Shown in pieces: positions 1 through 8,971 of a DNA stretch of 64,000 nucleotides. A program made the translations under genes and the position numbers. Numbering within the stretch: the stretch's first letter is position 1; every line of letters starts with the position of its first letter. The notes beneath the pieces are model-generated. The model did no database searches. It was not told the DNA's origin and worked only from the letters and a program-made list of their open reading frames with translations. Source of the DNA: Streptomyces sp. CGMCC 4.7035 (GTDB lineage: Bacteria; Actinomycetota; Actinomycetes; Streptomycetales; Streptomycetaceae). Where the stretch lies: NCBI RefSeq assembly GCF_031583065.1, contig NZ_CP134053.1, positions 4,588,001-4,652,000 on the forward strand, given 5' to 3'.

Positions 1-2281
1 GCTCCCCCGCTGCCAGCGACAGCACCTGGGTGACGCGCGACGCGCCGAAGGACCGCACGACACGCACCGACACGCCGTCCTCACCGGGCACGACCTCCTC
101 GGCGTCCGTCAGGTCCGTCACCGTGTTCCGGTAGAACGCGTCCACGTCCCACGCGTCCCACATGTTCGGGAAGTCGGGGTGGAGCTGGAGCAGGTTCGCG
201 GCGCGTCCCGGTGCGATCGTCTCGCGGTCGGCGTCGAGGTCGTACGCGGAGACGACCAGTCCCCGGGCGTCGATCTCCACCCGCAGCCGTCCGTTGTGCA
301 GCACGAAACCGCCGTCGGCGCGTTCGGTGAGCGACACCTCGTCCGCGACGGCCGGGATGCCCGCGCCGCCCGCCGCGATCCCGGCGCGGCCGTGCGGCGC
401 CGCGTTGAACACCAGCGGCACGGTCCCCTCGCCTGCGAGCGCCCGCTGCGCCGCCTCGATGATGCCGTTCAGCTCGCCGGTGATCCGCTCGTACGTCGCC
501 CGGGCCTCCCGGTGCACCCACGCGATCGACGAGCCGGGCAGGATGTCGTGGAACTGGTGGAGCAGCACCGTCTTCCAGATGCGGTCCAACTCCTCGTACG
601 GGTAAGGGAACCCGGCCCGTACGGCCGCCGTGGCCGCCCACAGTTCCGCCTCCCGCAGCAGGTGTTCACTGCGCCGGTTGCCCTGCTTGGTCTTCGCCTG
701 GCTCGTCAGCGTGGCGCGGTGCAGTTCCAGGTACAGCTCGCCGACCCAGACGGGCGGGTGGGGATACTCCTCCTCCGCCTTCTTGAAGAACTCCTCCGGT
801 GTCTCCCACACCACCGTCGCGGAGCCCTCCAGGTTCTTGAGGCGCGCCGCCTTGGCGACCATCTCCCGCGTCGTGCCACCACCTCCGTCGCCCCAACCGG
901 TCGGCGCGAGCGAGTGCCTGGCCACCCCCTTGTCCTTGAAGTTGCGTGCCGCGTGGGCGATTTCACTGCCCTTCATCGAGCAGTTGTACGTGTCGACGGG
1001 CGGGAAGTGGGTGAAGATCCGCGTGCCGTCGATGCCCTCCCACAGGAAGGTGTGGTGCGGGAACTTGTTGGTCTGCGACCACGAGATCTTCTGGGTGAGC
1101 AGCCACTTGGCGCCCGCCGCCTTGATGATCTGCGGCAGCCCGGCGGCGAACCCGAACGTGTCGGGCAGCCATGCCTCGTCGTTCTCGATACCGAACTCGT
1201 CGAGGAAGAACCGCTTGCCGTGCACGAACTGACGGGCCATCGCCTCCGAGCCCGGCATGTTGGTGTCCGACTCCACCCACATGCCGCCCGTCGGCACGAA
1301 CCGGCCCTCGGCCACCGCCTTCTTCACCCGCGCCCACACCTCGGGCCGGTGCTCCTTCACCCACGCCCACTGCTGGGCCTGCGACATGGCGAAGACGAAC
1401 TCCGGCTCGTCCTCGATGAGCGCGGTCATGTTGGACGTCGTACGGGCCACCTTGCGCACCGTCTCGCGCAACGGCCACAGCCACGCCGAGTCGATGTGCG
1501 CGTGCCCGACGGCGCTGATGCGGTGGGCGGAGGGGGCGGCGGGCACCGCCAGCACTTCGGTCAGGTGCGCACGGGCCCGTTCCGCCGACCCGCCCACGTC
1601 CTGGAGATCGACCGCGTCCAGGGCCCGCTCCACCGCGCGCAGGATGTCCCAGCGCCGCGCCGACTCCACCGGCAGCTCGGCCATCAGCTCGCCGAGCACC
1701 TCCAGGTCGAGGACGAGCTGCCACACGGTCTCGTCGAAGACGGCGAGGTCCATGCGCTCCAGCCGGTACTGGGGTTCGCTGCCCGCGGTCTCCTTGTCGC
1801 CGAGCTGGGTGGGCAGGAAGGGGTGGTAGTCCAGGATGACCGGGTTGGACGCCGCCTCGATGCGCAGCTCCACCTGCTCGCCGCCCTCGACGGGGGAGCC
1901 GATCCGCACCCACTGGTTGCGCGGGTTGAGCCCCTTCACCGGGGTGCCGTCGGGGCGGTAGACCAGGCCCTCGCACTGGAACCCGGGCATGTTCTCGTCG
2001 AAGCCGAGGTCCAGCAGGGCCTCGACCGTCTTCCCGGCCCAGGACTCCGGGACGGTCCCGGTGACCCGGAACCAGCTGGTGCCCCACGGAGCACCCCAGC
2101 GCGCGCCCACCGCGAGCGGTTCGACCGGCGCGGCCAGCCCTTCGGCGACCGGCACGGGCTCGCCGGGCGCGTGCCACACCGCCACCTGAAGCGGCACGGA
2201 CTCGGGGTACACGGCGGGGCGGATGCGCTCGTCGAGGACGCGCTTGAGGCGGGCTTCGACCAGGGTGCGGTCGTCATGCAT
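1..2281 (-). CDS. GH38 alpha-mannosidase (C-terminus beyond window)
   Basis: The minus-strand frame opens at an ATG at 2281, with GGAG ten bases upstream, and runs off the left window edge, giving about 760 residues of a protein that is usually about 1000 long. The N-terminal part is the ancillary beta domain common in bacterial class II mannosidases. It is followed by the GH38 catalytic barrel with a GHAHIDSAWLWP zinc/substrate motif, then FAMSQAQQWAW and a WLPDTFGFAA segment around the expected nucleophile Asp. No signal peptide is visible, so it probably acts in the cytoplasm on imported manno-oligosaccharides, trimming alpha-linked mannose. It is the last gene seen of the sugar-uptake cluster, 39 bases after the apparent ancestral end of the GH85 gene. 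Family assignment is firm; linkage specificity is inferred from context. Confidence 0.93.
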   Translation of the reverse strand, partial: MHDDRTLVEARLKRVLDERIRPAVYPESVPLQVAVWHAPGEPVPVAEGLAAPVEPLAVGARWGAPWGTSWFRVTGTVPESWAGKTVEALLDLGFDENMPGFQCEGLVYRPDGTPVKGLNPRNQWVRIGSPVEGGEQVELRIEAASNPVILDYHPFLPTQLGDKETAGSEPQYRLERMDLAVFDETVWQLVLDLEVLGELMAELPVESARRWDILRAVERALDAVDLQDVGGSAERARAHLTEVLAVPAAPSAHRISAVGHAHIDSAWLWPLRETVRKVARTTSNMTALIEDEPEFVFAMSQAQQWAWVKEHRPEVWARVKKAVAEGRFVPTGGMWVESDTNMPGSEAMARQFVHGKRFFLDEFGIENDEAWLPDTFGFAAGLPQIIKAAGAKWLLTQKISWSQTNKFPHHTFLWEGIDGTRIFTHFPPVDTYNCSMKGSEIAHAARNFKDKGVARHSLAPTGWGDGGGGTTREMVAKAARLKNLEGSATVVWETPEEFFKKAEEEYPHPPVWVGELYLELHRATLTSQAKTKQGNRRSEHLLREAELWAATAAVRAGFPYPYEELDRIWKTVLLHQFHDILPGSSIAWVHREARATYERITGELNGIIEAAQRALAGEGTVPLVFNAAPHGRAGIAAGGAGIPAVADEVSLTERADGGFVLHNGRLRVEIDARGLVVSAYDLDADRETIAPGRAANLLQLHPDFPNMWDAWDVDAFYRNTVTDLTDAEEVVPGEDGVSVRVVRSFGASRVTQVLSLAAGE

Positions 2282-2319
2282 GAGGTGCTCCGTGGGGTGA
2301 GGGTGCGGGGTGCCGGGTG

Positions 2320-2442
2320 TTACCAGGAGTGGGTGGTCGTGGCGGCGGTCGAGACGTTGTACAGCTCCCCGACCGCGCGCAGTTCGAACCGTGCGGCGCT
2401 CTCGCCCGGCTCGGCGGCGAGAGAGCCGGCGTAGTACGCCGA
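2320..2442 (-). other. Orphaned in-frame 3' extension of the GH85 gene
   Basis: Forty sense codons and a TAA directly follow the TAG of the GH85 gene in the same frame. The segment begins SAYYAGSL and contains a FELRAVGELY beta-strand-like stretch, which reads as a natural continuation of the C-terminal fibronectin-like domain (YRILPGGTRRFLGGTC precedes the stop). A CAG to TAG transition is the simplest origin, since glutamine would fit between Cys and Ser. Whether it is ever translated cannot be told from the sequence. Confidence 0.6.
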
Positions 2443-4317
2443 CTAGCAGGTGCCGCCGAGGAAGCGGCGGGTGCCGCCGGGCAGGATCCGGTACAGCTCG
2501 TAGTGCCGTACGGGGCCGGGCGCGGCCGTCCAGGAGAAGCGCAGGTTGCCGCCGTCGGCGTCGGTGATGCTCAGGCCGGTGGGGGCGGCCGGGGTGGTGG
2601 CCGCGTCCCGTACCGCGAGTCCGCCGAGGCGCCAGCGCACCTGGCCGCCGCTGCCCGTGAGGCGTACGGACAGGGTGCGCAGGGTGCCGGACAGGCCGGT
2701 CAGCGGCACGGTCGTGGTCTGCCAGCCGTCGCCGGTGGCCACCGGGAAGTAGGTGTACGAGGGTGCCTTCCCGGGGGCGCTCGGCTCGGCGGTGGCGACC
2801 CCCAGCTCGACCCGCACGTCACCCGCGTCGACCCGATGGGTCAGCTCGACGACCGTCTCGGGGCCGATCGGCAGCCGGGTCGCGTACAGGTCCAGGGTGG
2901 CCGGCGCGTCGAGGGCGCCGGAGACCAGGAGGCTGCTTCCGCCGCGCCAGGCGTCCGCGAAGTCGAAGGCGACCGTGGGGCGCGTGCCGCTGGTGCGGAC
3001 GACCCAGCGGCGCGACGGCAGCCGGTCCTGGAGACCGAGGTGGTTCCAGCCGGTGTCCGAGGTGGCCTCGCCGTTCTCGTACCACTTCAGTCCGTGCCCG
3101 GTGTTGAAGACGGTCGCGAACGGCAGGGCGTCGACGGTCGAGCGGTCGGCGACCGACACGGCCGGGGCGCGCCAGCTCGCCGTGGTGCTGGGCTTGGACG
3201 GGTCGAGGGAGGCGCCCGTCCAGAAGAGGTCGTCCGCCGCGTGGAAGTCGCCGGGCGTGCGGCTCGCGGGCAGGTGGTTACGGGTCCACTCGGGCCGGTA
3301 GAAGCCGATCGAGGTGACGTGTGCGGAGGTGGTCGGCACGATCGCGTCCCAGTTCACGGAGGTGCTGGTACCGCCCGATTCCACGTCCACACCCGCCCAC
3401 AACTCGTAGCGGCTGCGGCGAAGTTGCTGGGCCAGCTTCCCGGAGGAGACAAGCGAGCTCTTCGACCAGCGGAAGTCGACGAACATGGAGTCGGCGGCCT
3501 GGAAGAAGGCCTGGTTCTGGCTGTTGAGCGCGCCCTGCCAACTGACCGTGCCGTTCACGGTCATCGCGTCGTACCAGGTGACGCGCAGCCCCTTCGCCGC
3601 GCTCAGCGCCTTCAGCTCCTTGACGAAGCCGAGCATGTCGGCGCCGAGCGCGCTGTCCCCGCCGCTGGTCTCGGCGTTGACGAACCAGCCGTCGAAGCCG
3701 TACGCGTCCGCGACCGCGACGAGTTGCGCGGCGAGCGGGTAGTGGCCCGCGCTGTCCTTCTGGACGAGGTCGCGCGTCCACTGGAGCTGTCCGCCGTAGG
3801 CGACGGGCGGCAGGAAGATGTTGCCGAGGACGGGGACGCCGTGGCGGTGCGCGGCGTCGACGATGGGGGCGTTGGGGGCGAGGATCAGGCCCTCGCCCGC
3901 CGATCCGCCCCAGAAGACCAGTTCGTCGACGTACGCCCAGTGCGTGAGGGCGTAGTAGTCGGCGGTCGGGGCACCCTGGGAGGGGTTGCCGGAGGTCGGC
4001 CCGAAGGAGACCAGCGACTGGATGCGGGCCTGGCCGGAGCGGGCCGTGGTGTTCGCGGGGGTCGGGGTGAAGCGGGCGGCAAGCGGCACGGAGGCGGCGT
4101 TGAACGTCAGGTCGGTGTCGGTACCGGCGCTCCAGGTCTTCAGGCTGCGCCAGGTGATGCCCGTGCCCGGGGTGCCGGAGGGCAGGGAGTCCGGGTACCA
4201 GTAGGAGGCGTACGGCTGGAGGTCGCGGGTCGCCGCCGAGGCGCCGGGCGCGGGCAGCACGGGGGTGAGCGCCGCCGCCGCTCCGGCGAGCAGGACCGTG
4301 CGTCTGCTGAGGTTCAC
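2443..4317 (-). CDS. Secreted GH85 endo-beta-N-acetylglucosaminidase, probable premature amber stop
   Basis: The 624-residue product begins with a twin-arginine signal (SRRTVLLAG, residues 4-12) and an Ala-rich cleavage region near residue 29, so export by Tat is likely. The GH85 barrel occupies roughly residues 35-340. FDGWFVNAET places Asn214 and Glu216 as the usual Asn-x-Glu catalytic pair that cleaves the chitobiose core of N-glycans. The C-terminal half looks like beta-sandwich modules, including a fibronectin-like segment near the end. The reading frame stops at a TAG at 2443-2445, but the same frame stays open for 40 more codons of plausible protein ending in TAA at 2320, so the gene looks shortened by a single nonsense change. 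It belongs to the mannan/N-glycan cluster with GH38 and GH5 neighbours. Confidence 0.9.
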   Translation of the reverse strand: MNLSRRTVLLAGAAAALTPVLPAPGASAATRDLQPYASYWYPDSLPSGTPGTGITWRSLKTWSAGTDTDLTFNAASVPLAARFTPTPANTTARSGQARIQSLVSFGPTSGNPSQGAPTADYYALTHWAYVDELVFWGGSAGEGLILAPNAPIVDAAHRHGVPVLGNIFLPPVAYGGQLQWTRDLVQKDSAGHYPLAAQLVAVADAYGFDGWFVNAETSGGDSALGADMLGFVKELKALSAAKGLRVTWYDAMTVNGTVSWQGALNSQNQAFFQAADSMFVDFRWSKSSLVSSGKLAQQLRRSRYELWAGVDVESGGTSTSVNWDAIVPTTSAHVTSIGFYRPEWTRNHLPASRTPGDFHAADDLFWTGASLDPSKPSTTASWRAPAVSVADRSTVDALPFATVFNTGHGLKWYENGEATSDTGWNHLGLQDRLPSRRWVVRTSGTRPTVAFDFADAWRGGSSLLVSGALDAPATLDLYATRLPIGPETVVELTHRVDAGDVRVELGVATAEPSAPGKAPSYTYFPVATGDGWQTTTVPLTGLSGTLRTLSVRLTGSGGQVRWRLGGLAVRDAATTPAAPTGLSITDADGGNLRFSWTAAPGPVRHYELYRILPGGTRRFLGGTC

Positions 4318-4358
4318 TGTGTGCTCCGTTTCGTCTGGCTGGACGGTGTGGGGAGGGG

Positions 4359-5591
4359 CTACTCGGTGACCTGATCAGGGGTGACGACGTCGGTGATGCC
4401 ACGGGCCGCGAGGTGGTCCTTGTCGTCGGCGCGGCTCGCGAGAACGGTGGTGGGGCGGGCCCCTTCGGCGGTCAGCCGGGCGAAGGCCTCGAAGACCGGG
4501 CCGCCGGGCGCGCAGACCGAGCGGCCGGGAGCGGTGTCGACGACCAGCGCGGTGGTGCGGGGGGCGGGCTCGTAGGGCCGCTGTTCCCCGATGATCCGGG
4601 CGAGGGTCTCGGCGGCGGGTTTGGGGCGCCGGTCGTTCGTCAACAGGCCCAGGCCGTATTCGAGTTGTGGGAAGTCGGCGAGGTCGCGGCTGACGTCGTG
4701 CGAGCACCACCAGGTCACGCCCCAGACGTCCGTGCAGTCGAGGGCGTTGGTGACGGTCGCCTCGGTGAAGGCGGCGGCGTGCTCCGCGGGGATCAGTGGG
4801 GAAGGGGCACCGACCTCCTGGAGCCAGACCGGGCGGTGGGGGTCGTCCGCCCAGGCCTTGGAGAGTTCGATGAGGTACGCGGCATGGTGCTCGGTGGCGG
4901 TGCCGGTGCGGCCGTGGCGCTGGGCGGTGCCGTTGAACACCCAGGAGTGCACGGCGGTGACGTCGCCGAGGCGGGCCGAGTGCTCGGGGGTGAAGGGCTG
5001 GTCGTCCTGGTACCAGGCGGCGTCGTAGGAGGCGTGCAGGTGCAGCTTGCCGGGGGCGCCATCGGCGCAGGCGGCGAGCAGCCGGGTCAGCCACTGCCCG
5101 GCCTGCTCGGAGGTGATGCGGTCGGGGTCGGGGTGCGGTCCGGCGGCGAACTGGTTGACCTCGTTGCCGATCGTCATGCCGATGAAGTTCGGCCGGTCGG
5201 CGAGTGCGGCGGCGAGGGTCCGCAGGTAGTCGGCCTCTCCCTCGACGACTTCCGGATCGGTGAAGATGTTGCGCCGGTGCCAGGTCTGCGTCCAGGCGGG
5301 CAGGAAGTCGAAGCTCGACAAGTGCCCTTGCAGCCCGTCCACGTTGACGTCGAGTCCGCGCTCGGCGGCCGCGTCCGCGAGGGCGACGAGCTGCTCGACG
5401 GCGCGCGGACGGATCAGGGTGCGGTTGGGCTGGAAGTAGGGCCACAGCGGGAAGACCCGGATGTGGTCCAGGCCCAGCGCGGCGATGGAGTCCAGGTCGG
5501 CGCGTACGGAGTCCGGATCGAAATCGAGCCAGTGGTGGAACCACCCTTCGCTCGGGGTGTAGTTGACGCCGAAGCGCACGGCACGGGGCAT
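4359..5591 (-). CDS. GH5_18-like beta-mannosidase
   Basis: A 410-residue cytoplasmic protein without signal peptide. The start ATG at 5591 follows AAGGAA at a normal distance. It has a (beta/alpha)8 glycosidase layout: FGVNYTPSEGW at the N-terminus, IRVFPLWPYFQPN, then IGNEVNQ with Glu144 as likely acid/base and VWLQEVGAP with Glu259 as likely nucleophile, the standard GH5 spacing. Glycosidases of this type accompany GH85 and GH38 enzymes in bifidobacterial N-glycan clusters, where a GH5_18 beta-mannosidase splits Man-beta-1,4-GlcNAc. The neighbourhood here is the same, so that role is inferred. Subfamily membership is by resemblance, and a broader beta-mannanase or beta-glycosidase activity is the alternative. 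Confidence 0.75.
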   Translation of the reverse strand: MPRAVRFGVNYTPSEGWFHHWLDFDPDSVRADLDSIAALGLDHIRVFPLWPYFQPNRTLIRPRAVEQLVALADAAAERGLDVNVDGLQGHLSSFDFLPAWTQTWHRRNIFTDPEVVEGEADYLRTLAAALADRPNFIGMTIGNEVNQFAAGPHPDPDRITSEQAGQWLTRLLAACADGAPGKLHLHASYDAAWYQDDQPFTPEHSARLGDVTAVHSWVFNGTAQRHGRTGTATEHHAAYLIELSKAWADDPHRPVWLQEVGAPSPLIPAEHAAAFTEATVTNALDCTDVWGVTWWCSHDVSRDLADFPQLEYGLGLLTNDRRPKPAAETLARIIGEQRPYEPAPRTTALVVDTAPGRSVCAPGGPVFEAFARLTAEGARPTTVLASRADDKDHLAARGITDVVTPDQVTE

Positions 5592-5628
5592 GCGGGAATT
5601 CCTTCGAACGGTGGAGCGCGTACGGGAT

Positions 5629-6540
5629 TCAGCCCTTGACGGCGCCCTCGCCGACGCCGCGGAAGAAGTACCGCTGGAGGCAGGCGAAGAGGGCGATGAG
5701 CGGCGCCACCGCGATGATCGTGCCCGCGGCGACGAGGCGTTCGTCATTGGCGAAGGTGCCGTGCAGATAGTTGAGTCCGATGGTCAGGGTGAACTTCGAC
5801 GGGTCGCTCAGCACGATCAGCGGCCACAGGAAGTCGTCCCAGGCACCCATGAACGCGAAGATCGCGACGACCGCCAGGGTGCCCTTCACGGACGGCAGCG
5901 CGATGCGCAGGAACCGCTGCCACACGTTGGCACCGTCGACGTAGGCGGCCTCCTCGATCTCGTAGGGCAGATTGAGGAAGGCGTTGCGCATCAGCAGCAC
6001 GTTCATCGCGCCGATGCTGCCGGGCAGGACCACGCCGATCAGCGTGTTGTTGAGGCCGAGCTCCCGCATGGTGGTGAACTGGGCGATGATGATGCCCTCG
6101 ACCGGGACGAGCATCGCCAGGATGAAGACGAGGGTGGCGACCCCGCGCCCCCGGTAGCGCAGCCGGGCGAGCGCGTAGCCCGCGAGGGCCGAACCGACGC
6201 AGTTCGTCACGACGTTGGCGCCGGCGACCTTGAGGGAGTTGAGGGCGTAGTCCCAGACGGGGATGGTGTCCGCGACGCGTGCGTAGTTGTGGAGCGTGGC
6301 GTCGCCGGGGAGGAACTTCGGCGGCGAGCTGAAGATGTCCTCGGTCGGGCCCTTGAGCGAGGTGGACAGCTGCCACAGGAACGGGCCGACGGTCAGGGCC
6401 AGGACGGCGAGCAGCAGCACGTACCGCAGGACGAGTTCCCATACGCGGACGCGGCGGCCGCGCTCGTCGGTGACCCTGGGTTTCCGTAGGACGGTGGGCG
6501 CCTGGGTGGGACGTACCCTCTCCTTCTCGACGACGCTCAC
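5629..6540 (-). CDS. Sugar ABC transporter permease, MalG type
   Basis: A 303-residue inner-membrane protein with an N-terminal cytoplasmic tail and about six hydrophobic helices. The conserved EAA loop that docks the ATPase is seen as EEAAYVDGANVWQRFLRIALP near residues 192-212, with DGA and the terminal IALP intact. It pairs with the preceding permease, sharing a 4-base ATGA overlap, and with the binding protein further upstream. No ATPase gene is in the cluster, as is common in Streptomyces where the shared ATPase MsiK serves many sugar importers. The likely cargo is the GH85-released N-glycan or its manno-oligosaccharide products, inferred from context. Confidence 0.92.
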   Translation of the reverse strand: MSVVEKERVRPTQAPTVLRKPRVTDERGRRVRVWELVLRYVLLLAVLALTVGPFLWQLSTSLKGPTEDIFSSPPKFLPGDATLHNYARVADTIPVWDYALNSLKVAGANVVTNCVGSALAGYALARLRYRGRGVATLVFILAMLVPVEGIIIAQFTTMRELGLNNTLIGVVLPGSIGAMNVLLMRNAFLNLPYEIEEAAYVDGANVWQRFLRIALPSVKGTLAVVAIFAFMGAWDDFLWPLIVLSDPSKFTLTIGLNYLHGTFANDERLVAAGTIIAVAPLIALFACLQRYFFRGVGEGAVKG

Positions 6541-7430
6541 GTGTCCTCCCTCCGGTCCGCGCGCAGCACGAGCAGCATCAGCGCGACGGTGACGACGAAG
6601 ACGACGACCGAGATCGCGGAGGCGTAGCCGACGCGGCCGGTCAGGCCGGTGCCGGTGCGCTGGACGAGCATGACCAGGGTGGTGTCCTCGCCCGCGGGGC
6701 CGCCCGACGGACCGGCCATCAGGTACACCTCGGAGAACACCTTGAACGCGCCGACCGAGGAGAGCGCGGCGACCAGCACCATGGTGGAACGGACGGCGGG
6801 CACGGTGACCGTGAGGAAGCGGCGCACCGCGCCCGCGCCGTCCACGGCGGCGGCCTCGTGCAGCTCACGCGGCACATTGGCGAGCGCGGCCAGGTAGATG
6901 ATCATGTAGTAGCCGAGGCCCCTCCAGACCGTGACGAGCATGGCGCTCACCAGGAGCAGCCACTGGTCGCTGAGGAAGCCGACCCGGCCGACGCCGATGG
7001 TCTCCAGCAGGGAGTTCACCAGTCCGCGTTCGTCCAGCAACCACACCCAGATCAGGCCCACCACGACGATGGAGGCGACCACCGGGGTGTAGAAGGCCGA
7101 GCGGAAGAACGTGATTCCGGGAATGTTCTTCTGCACGAGCAGGGCCAGCAGCAGCGGCAGGACGACGAGCACGGGAACGACTCCGGCGACGTACAGCGTG
7201 CTGTTGCGCAGGCCGATCCAGAACATGTCGTCGTGCAGCATCTCGCGGAAGTTCGCGAGGCCGACGAAGTGGCCCGGGATCAGGGTGCGGCGGTCGGTGA
7301 AGGCGTTCACCAGGGTGGAGACGAACGGGTAGAGGATGAAGACGCCGGTGACCAGCAGCCCGGGGGCGGCGAACAGCCAGGGGCTGCTGGGCAGCTGGCG
7401 CCGCACCCGGGACGCGACGGAAGTGGCCAT
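6537..7430 (-). CDS. Sugar ABC transporter permease, MalF type
   Basis: A 297-residue membrane protein with six or so hydrophobic segments and an EAA motif reading HEAAAVDGAGAVRRFLTVTVP near residues 192-212. It begins six bases after the binding-protein stop codon and overlaps the second permease by four bases, so the three transport genes are certainly co-transcribed. Length and order (binding protein, MalF-like, MalG-like) are those of CUT1 oligosaccharide importers. Substrate is not readable from the sequence, and the adjacent glycosidases suggest a mannose-rich oligosaccharide. Confidence 0.92.
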   Translation of the reverse strand: MATSVASRVRRQLPSSPWLFAAPGLLVTGVFILYPFVSTLVNAFTDRRTLIPGHFVGLANFREMLHDDMFWIGLRNSTLYVAGVVPVLVVLPLLLALLVQKNIPGITFFRSAFYTPVVASIVVVGLIWVWLLDERGLVNSLLETIGVGRVGFLSDQWLLLVSAMLVTVWRGLGYYMIIYLAALANVPRELHEAAAVDGAGAVRRFLTVTVPAVRSTMVLVAALSSVGAFKVFSEVYLMAGPSGGPAGEDTTLVMLVQRTGTGLTGRVGYASAISVVVFVVTVALMLLVLRADRREDT

Positions 7431-7436
7431 GACCTC

Positions 7437-8729
7437 TCAGCCCTGCTGCTGAAGGAGCCGGTCGCAGGCCTTGACAGCGTTGTCGAGAGCCGCCTTGGGG
7501 CTCTCCTTGCCCTGCAACGCCTTGGCGACCTCGTTACGCAGCTCGGTCTTCATCTGCTCGCTGAACAGTACGGGCGTGTAGTTGACCGCGTTCTTCAGGG
7601 ACTTGGCCGCGGCGATCCGCACCCGGGTCTCGTCCGTGCCGTCCTCCTTGGTGAAGTACGGGTCGTCGAGGGAGCCCGCGGTGCTCGGGAAGATGGCGAC
7701 CTTCTTCGCGAACGACATCTGGTTCTGCGCGTCGGTCACGTAGTGCGCGAAGGCGACCGCGGCGGGCGTGTGCTTGGTGCGGGAATTGACCATCACGCCC
7801 ATCACGTACATGTTGACGTGACCGGTGCTGGTGATCTGGTCGGTGATCCCGATGTTCTTGTACAGGTTGGGCGCCTGCTTCTTGAAGTTGCCGAGGTCCA
7901 GCGCGCTGCCCGGGTTCATGGCGACGGCCTCGGTGAGGAACTTCTTGCCGGTGGACTCGCCGGTCGCGGTCAGGGCCTGCGGGTCGAGTGCCTTGGCGTC
8001 GTACAGCTCCTTGTACTTGGTGAGGAGTTCGACCCCCTTGGCGTCATTGAAGGCGAAGCCGGTGCCCTGCTTGTTCATCAGCTCGGCGCCGTAGCGGCCG
8101 AAGTCCTCGATGGTCGGCACATTGCCGAGGGTGGCGACCTTGCCGTCGCTCTTCTTCGCCATCTGGAGGGCGTCGTCGAAGAGTTCGGCGTACGTCTTCG
8201 GGGGCGTGTCCGGGTCGAGTCCGGCCTTCTTGAAGAGGCTCTTGTTGTAGAACAGCGGGCCGGTGTTGAGGTACCAGGGGAAGGCGTACGTGCCGGTCAT
8301 GCCCGGGATCTGGTGGCTCGCCCAGGCGCCGTCGAGGTACTCCGGCTTGTACTTGGCCGCCGCCTTGTCGAGGTCCAGGGCGAGTCCGGCCTTGGCGAGC
8401 GGGGCGACCAGGTCGGGCGAGACATTGACGACGTCGGGCAGGGTGCCGCCGGCCGCGTCCGCGCTGATCTTGTCGGCGTAGCCCTCGGCGGGCTGGTCGA
8501 TCCACTTCACATGGGTGCCGGGGTACTTCTTCTCGAAGCCGGCGACCAGGCCGTCGAAGTAGTCCTTGAAGTTGGCGCGCAGGTTCCAGGTCTGGAAGGT
8601 GATGTCGCCCTCGACCTTGCCGGAGGCGTCCGTCGAGCCGCTGCCGTCGTCCGAGGAGCCGCAGGCGCTCAGCGGCAGGACGAGGGCGGCGACGGCGGCA
8701 GCGGCGAGTGCTCTACGGGGTATGGGCAC
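7437..8729 (-). CDS. Extracellular solute-binding lipoprotein of sugar ABC importer
   Basis: A 430-residue family 1 solute-binding protein. I place the start at the GTG at 8729, preceded by AAGGGAG. This gives a compact lipoprotein signal (PIPRRALAAAAVAALVLPLSAC) with lipidated Cys23 and a Gly/Ser-rich linker before the mature domain. The mature part has the alternating alpha/beta character of maltose-type binding proteins. A longer frame reading upstream to 8864 lacks a better ribosome site and would bury the signal peptide. It is the first gene of the operon and lies directly behind the regulatory region shared with the divergent LacI repressor. Confidence 0.9.
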   Translation of the reverse strand: MPIPRRALAAAAVAALVLPLSACGSSDDGSGSTDASGKVEGDITFQTWNLRANFKDYFDGLVAGFEKKYPGTHVKWIDQPAEGYADKISADAAGGTLPDVVNVSPDLVAPLAKAGLALDLDKAAAKYKPEYLDGAWASHQIPGMTGTYAFPWYLNTGPLFYNKSLFKKAGLDPDTPPKTYAELFDDALQMAKKSDGKVATLGNVPTIEDFGRYGAELMNKQGTGFAFNDAKGVELLTKYKELYDAKALDPQALTATGESTGKKFLTEAVAMNPGSALDLGNFKKQAPNLYKNIGITDQITSTGHVNMYVMGVMVNSRTKHTPAAVAFAHYVTDAQNQMSFAKKVAIFPSTAGSLDDPYFTKEDGTDETRVRIAAAKSLKNAVNYTPVLFSEQMKTELRNEVAKALQGKESPKAALDNAVKACDRLLQQQG

Positions 8730-8971
8730 GGTGACACGGCTCCCTTGCGGTGTCGGCGGCTGGTGACGGCAGCGACCTTGCCCGGCACGTTCGGGGAAAG
8801 TCAATGGATTCGCTCCAGCTAAAGAAATCCATCCATCATTAGTGCAGGTCAGACCGGGTGCCAACCAAAACTTGCCAGTCGTGACTAATGCGCTTTAGGG
8901 TTCTTGCACTCAAGCGCATTAGTCGACGACGCCACCCTGGTGAAGAAGTCGTGGAGAAAGGGGGGAGCAAC
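8730..8971. promoter_or_regulatory. Divergent control region of sugar operon and lacI-type gene
   Basis: The 242 bases between the binding-protein start and the regulator start are noticeably AT-richer than the coding flanks. They contain the paired operator at 8883-8924. For the leftward operon a TTGACT hexamer (complement of 8801-8806) with a weak CAAGGT-like -10 element seventeen bases on is a possible promoter. That reading is tentative. The arrangement implies that the repressor controls both its own gene and the uptake operon. Confidence 0.5.
8883..8924. promoter_or_regulatory. Perfect 13-bp inverted repeat, probable LacI-family operator pair
   Basis: The arm GACTAATGCGCTT at 8883-8895 is repeated exactly as its reverse complement at 8912-8924, with 16 bases between. 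Each arm also sits in a smaller near-palindrome centred on GCGC (CTAATGCGCTTTAG at 8885-8898 and CTCAAGCGCATTAG at 8909-8922), the central-CG form expected for LacI-family half-sites. Location just upstream of the repressor gene fits autoregulation. Confidence 0.7.

Noticed and set aside
179..2434. Long plus-strand frame antisense to the alpha-mannosidase
   Set aside because: Arg/Gly/Pro/His-rich translation without a domain, exactly opposite a well-supported GH38 gene.
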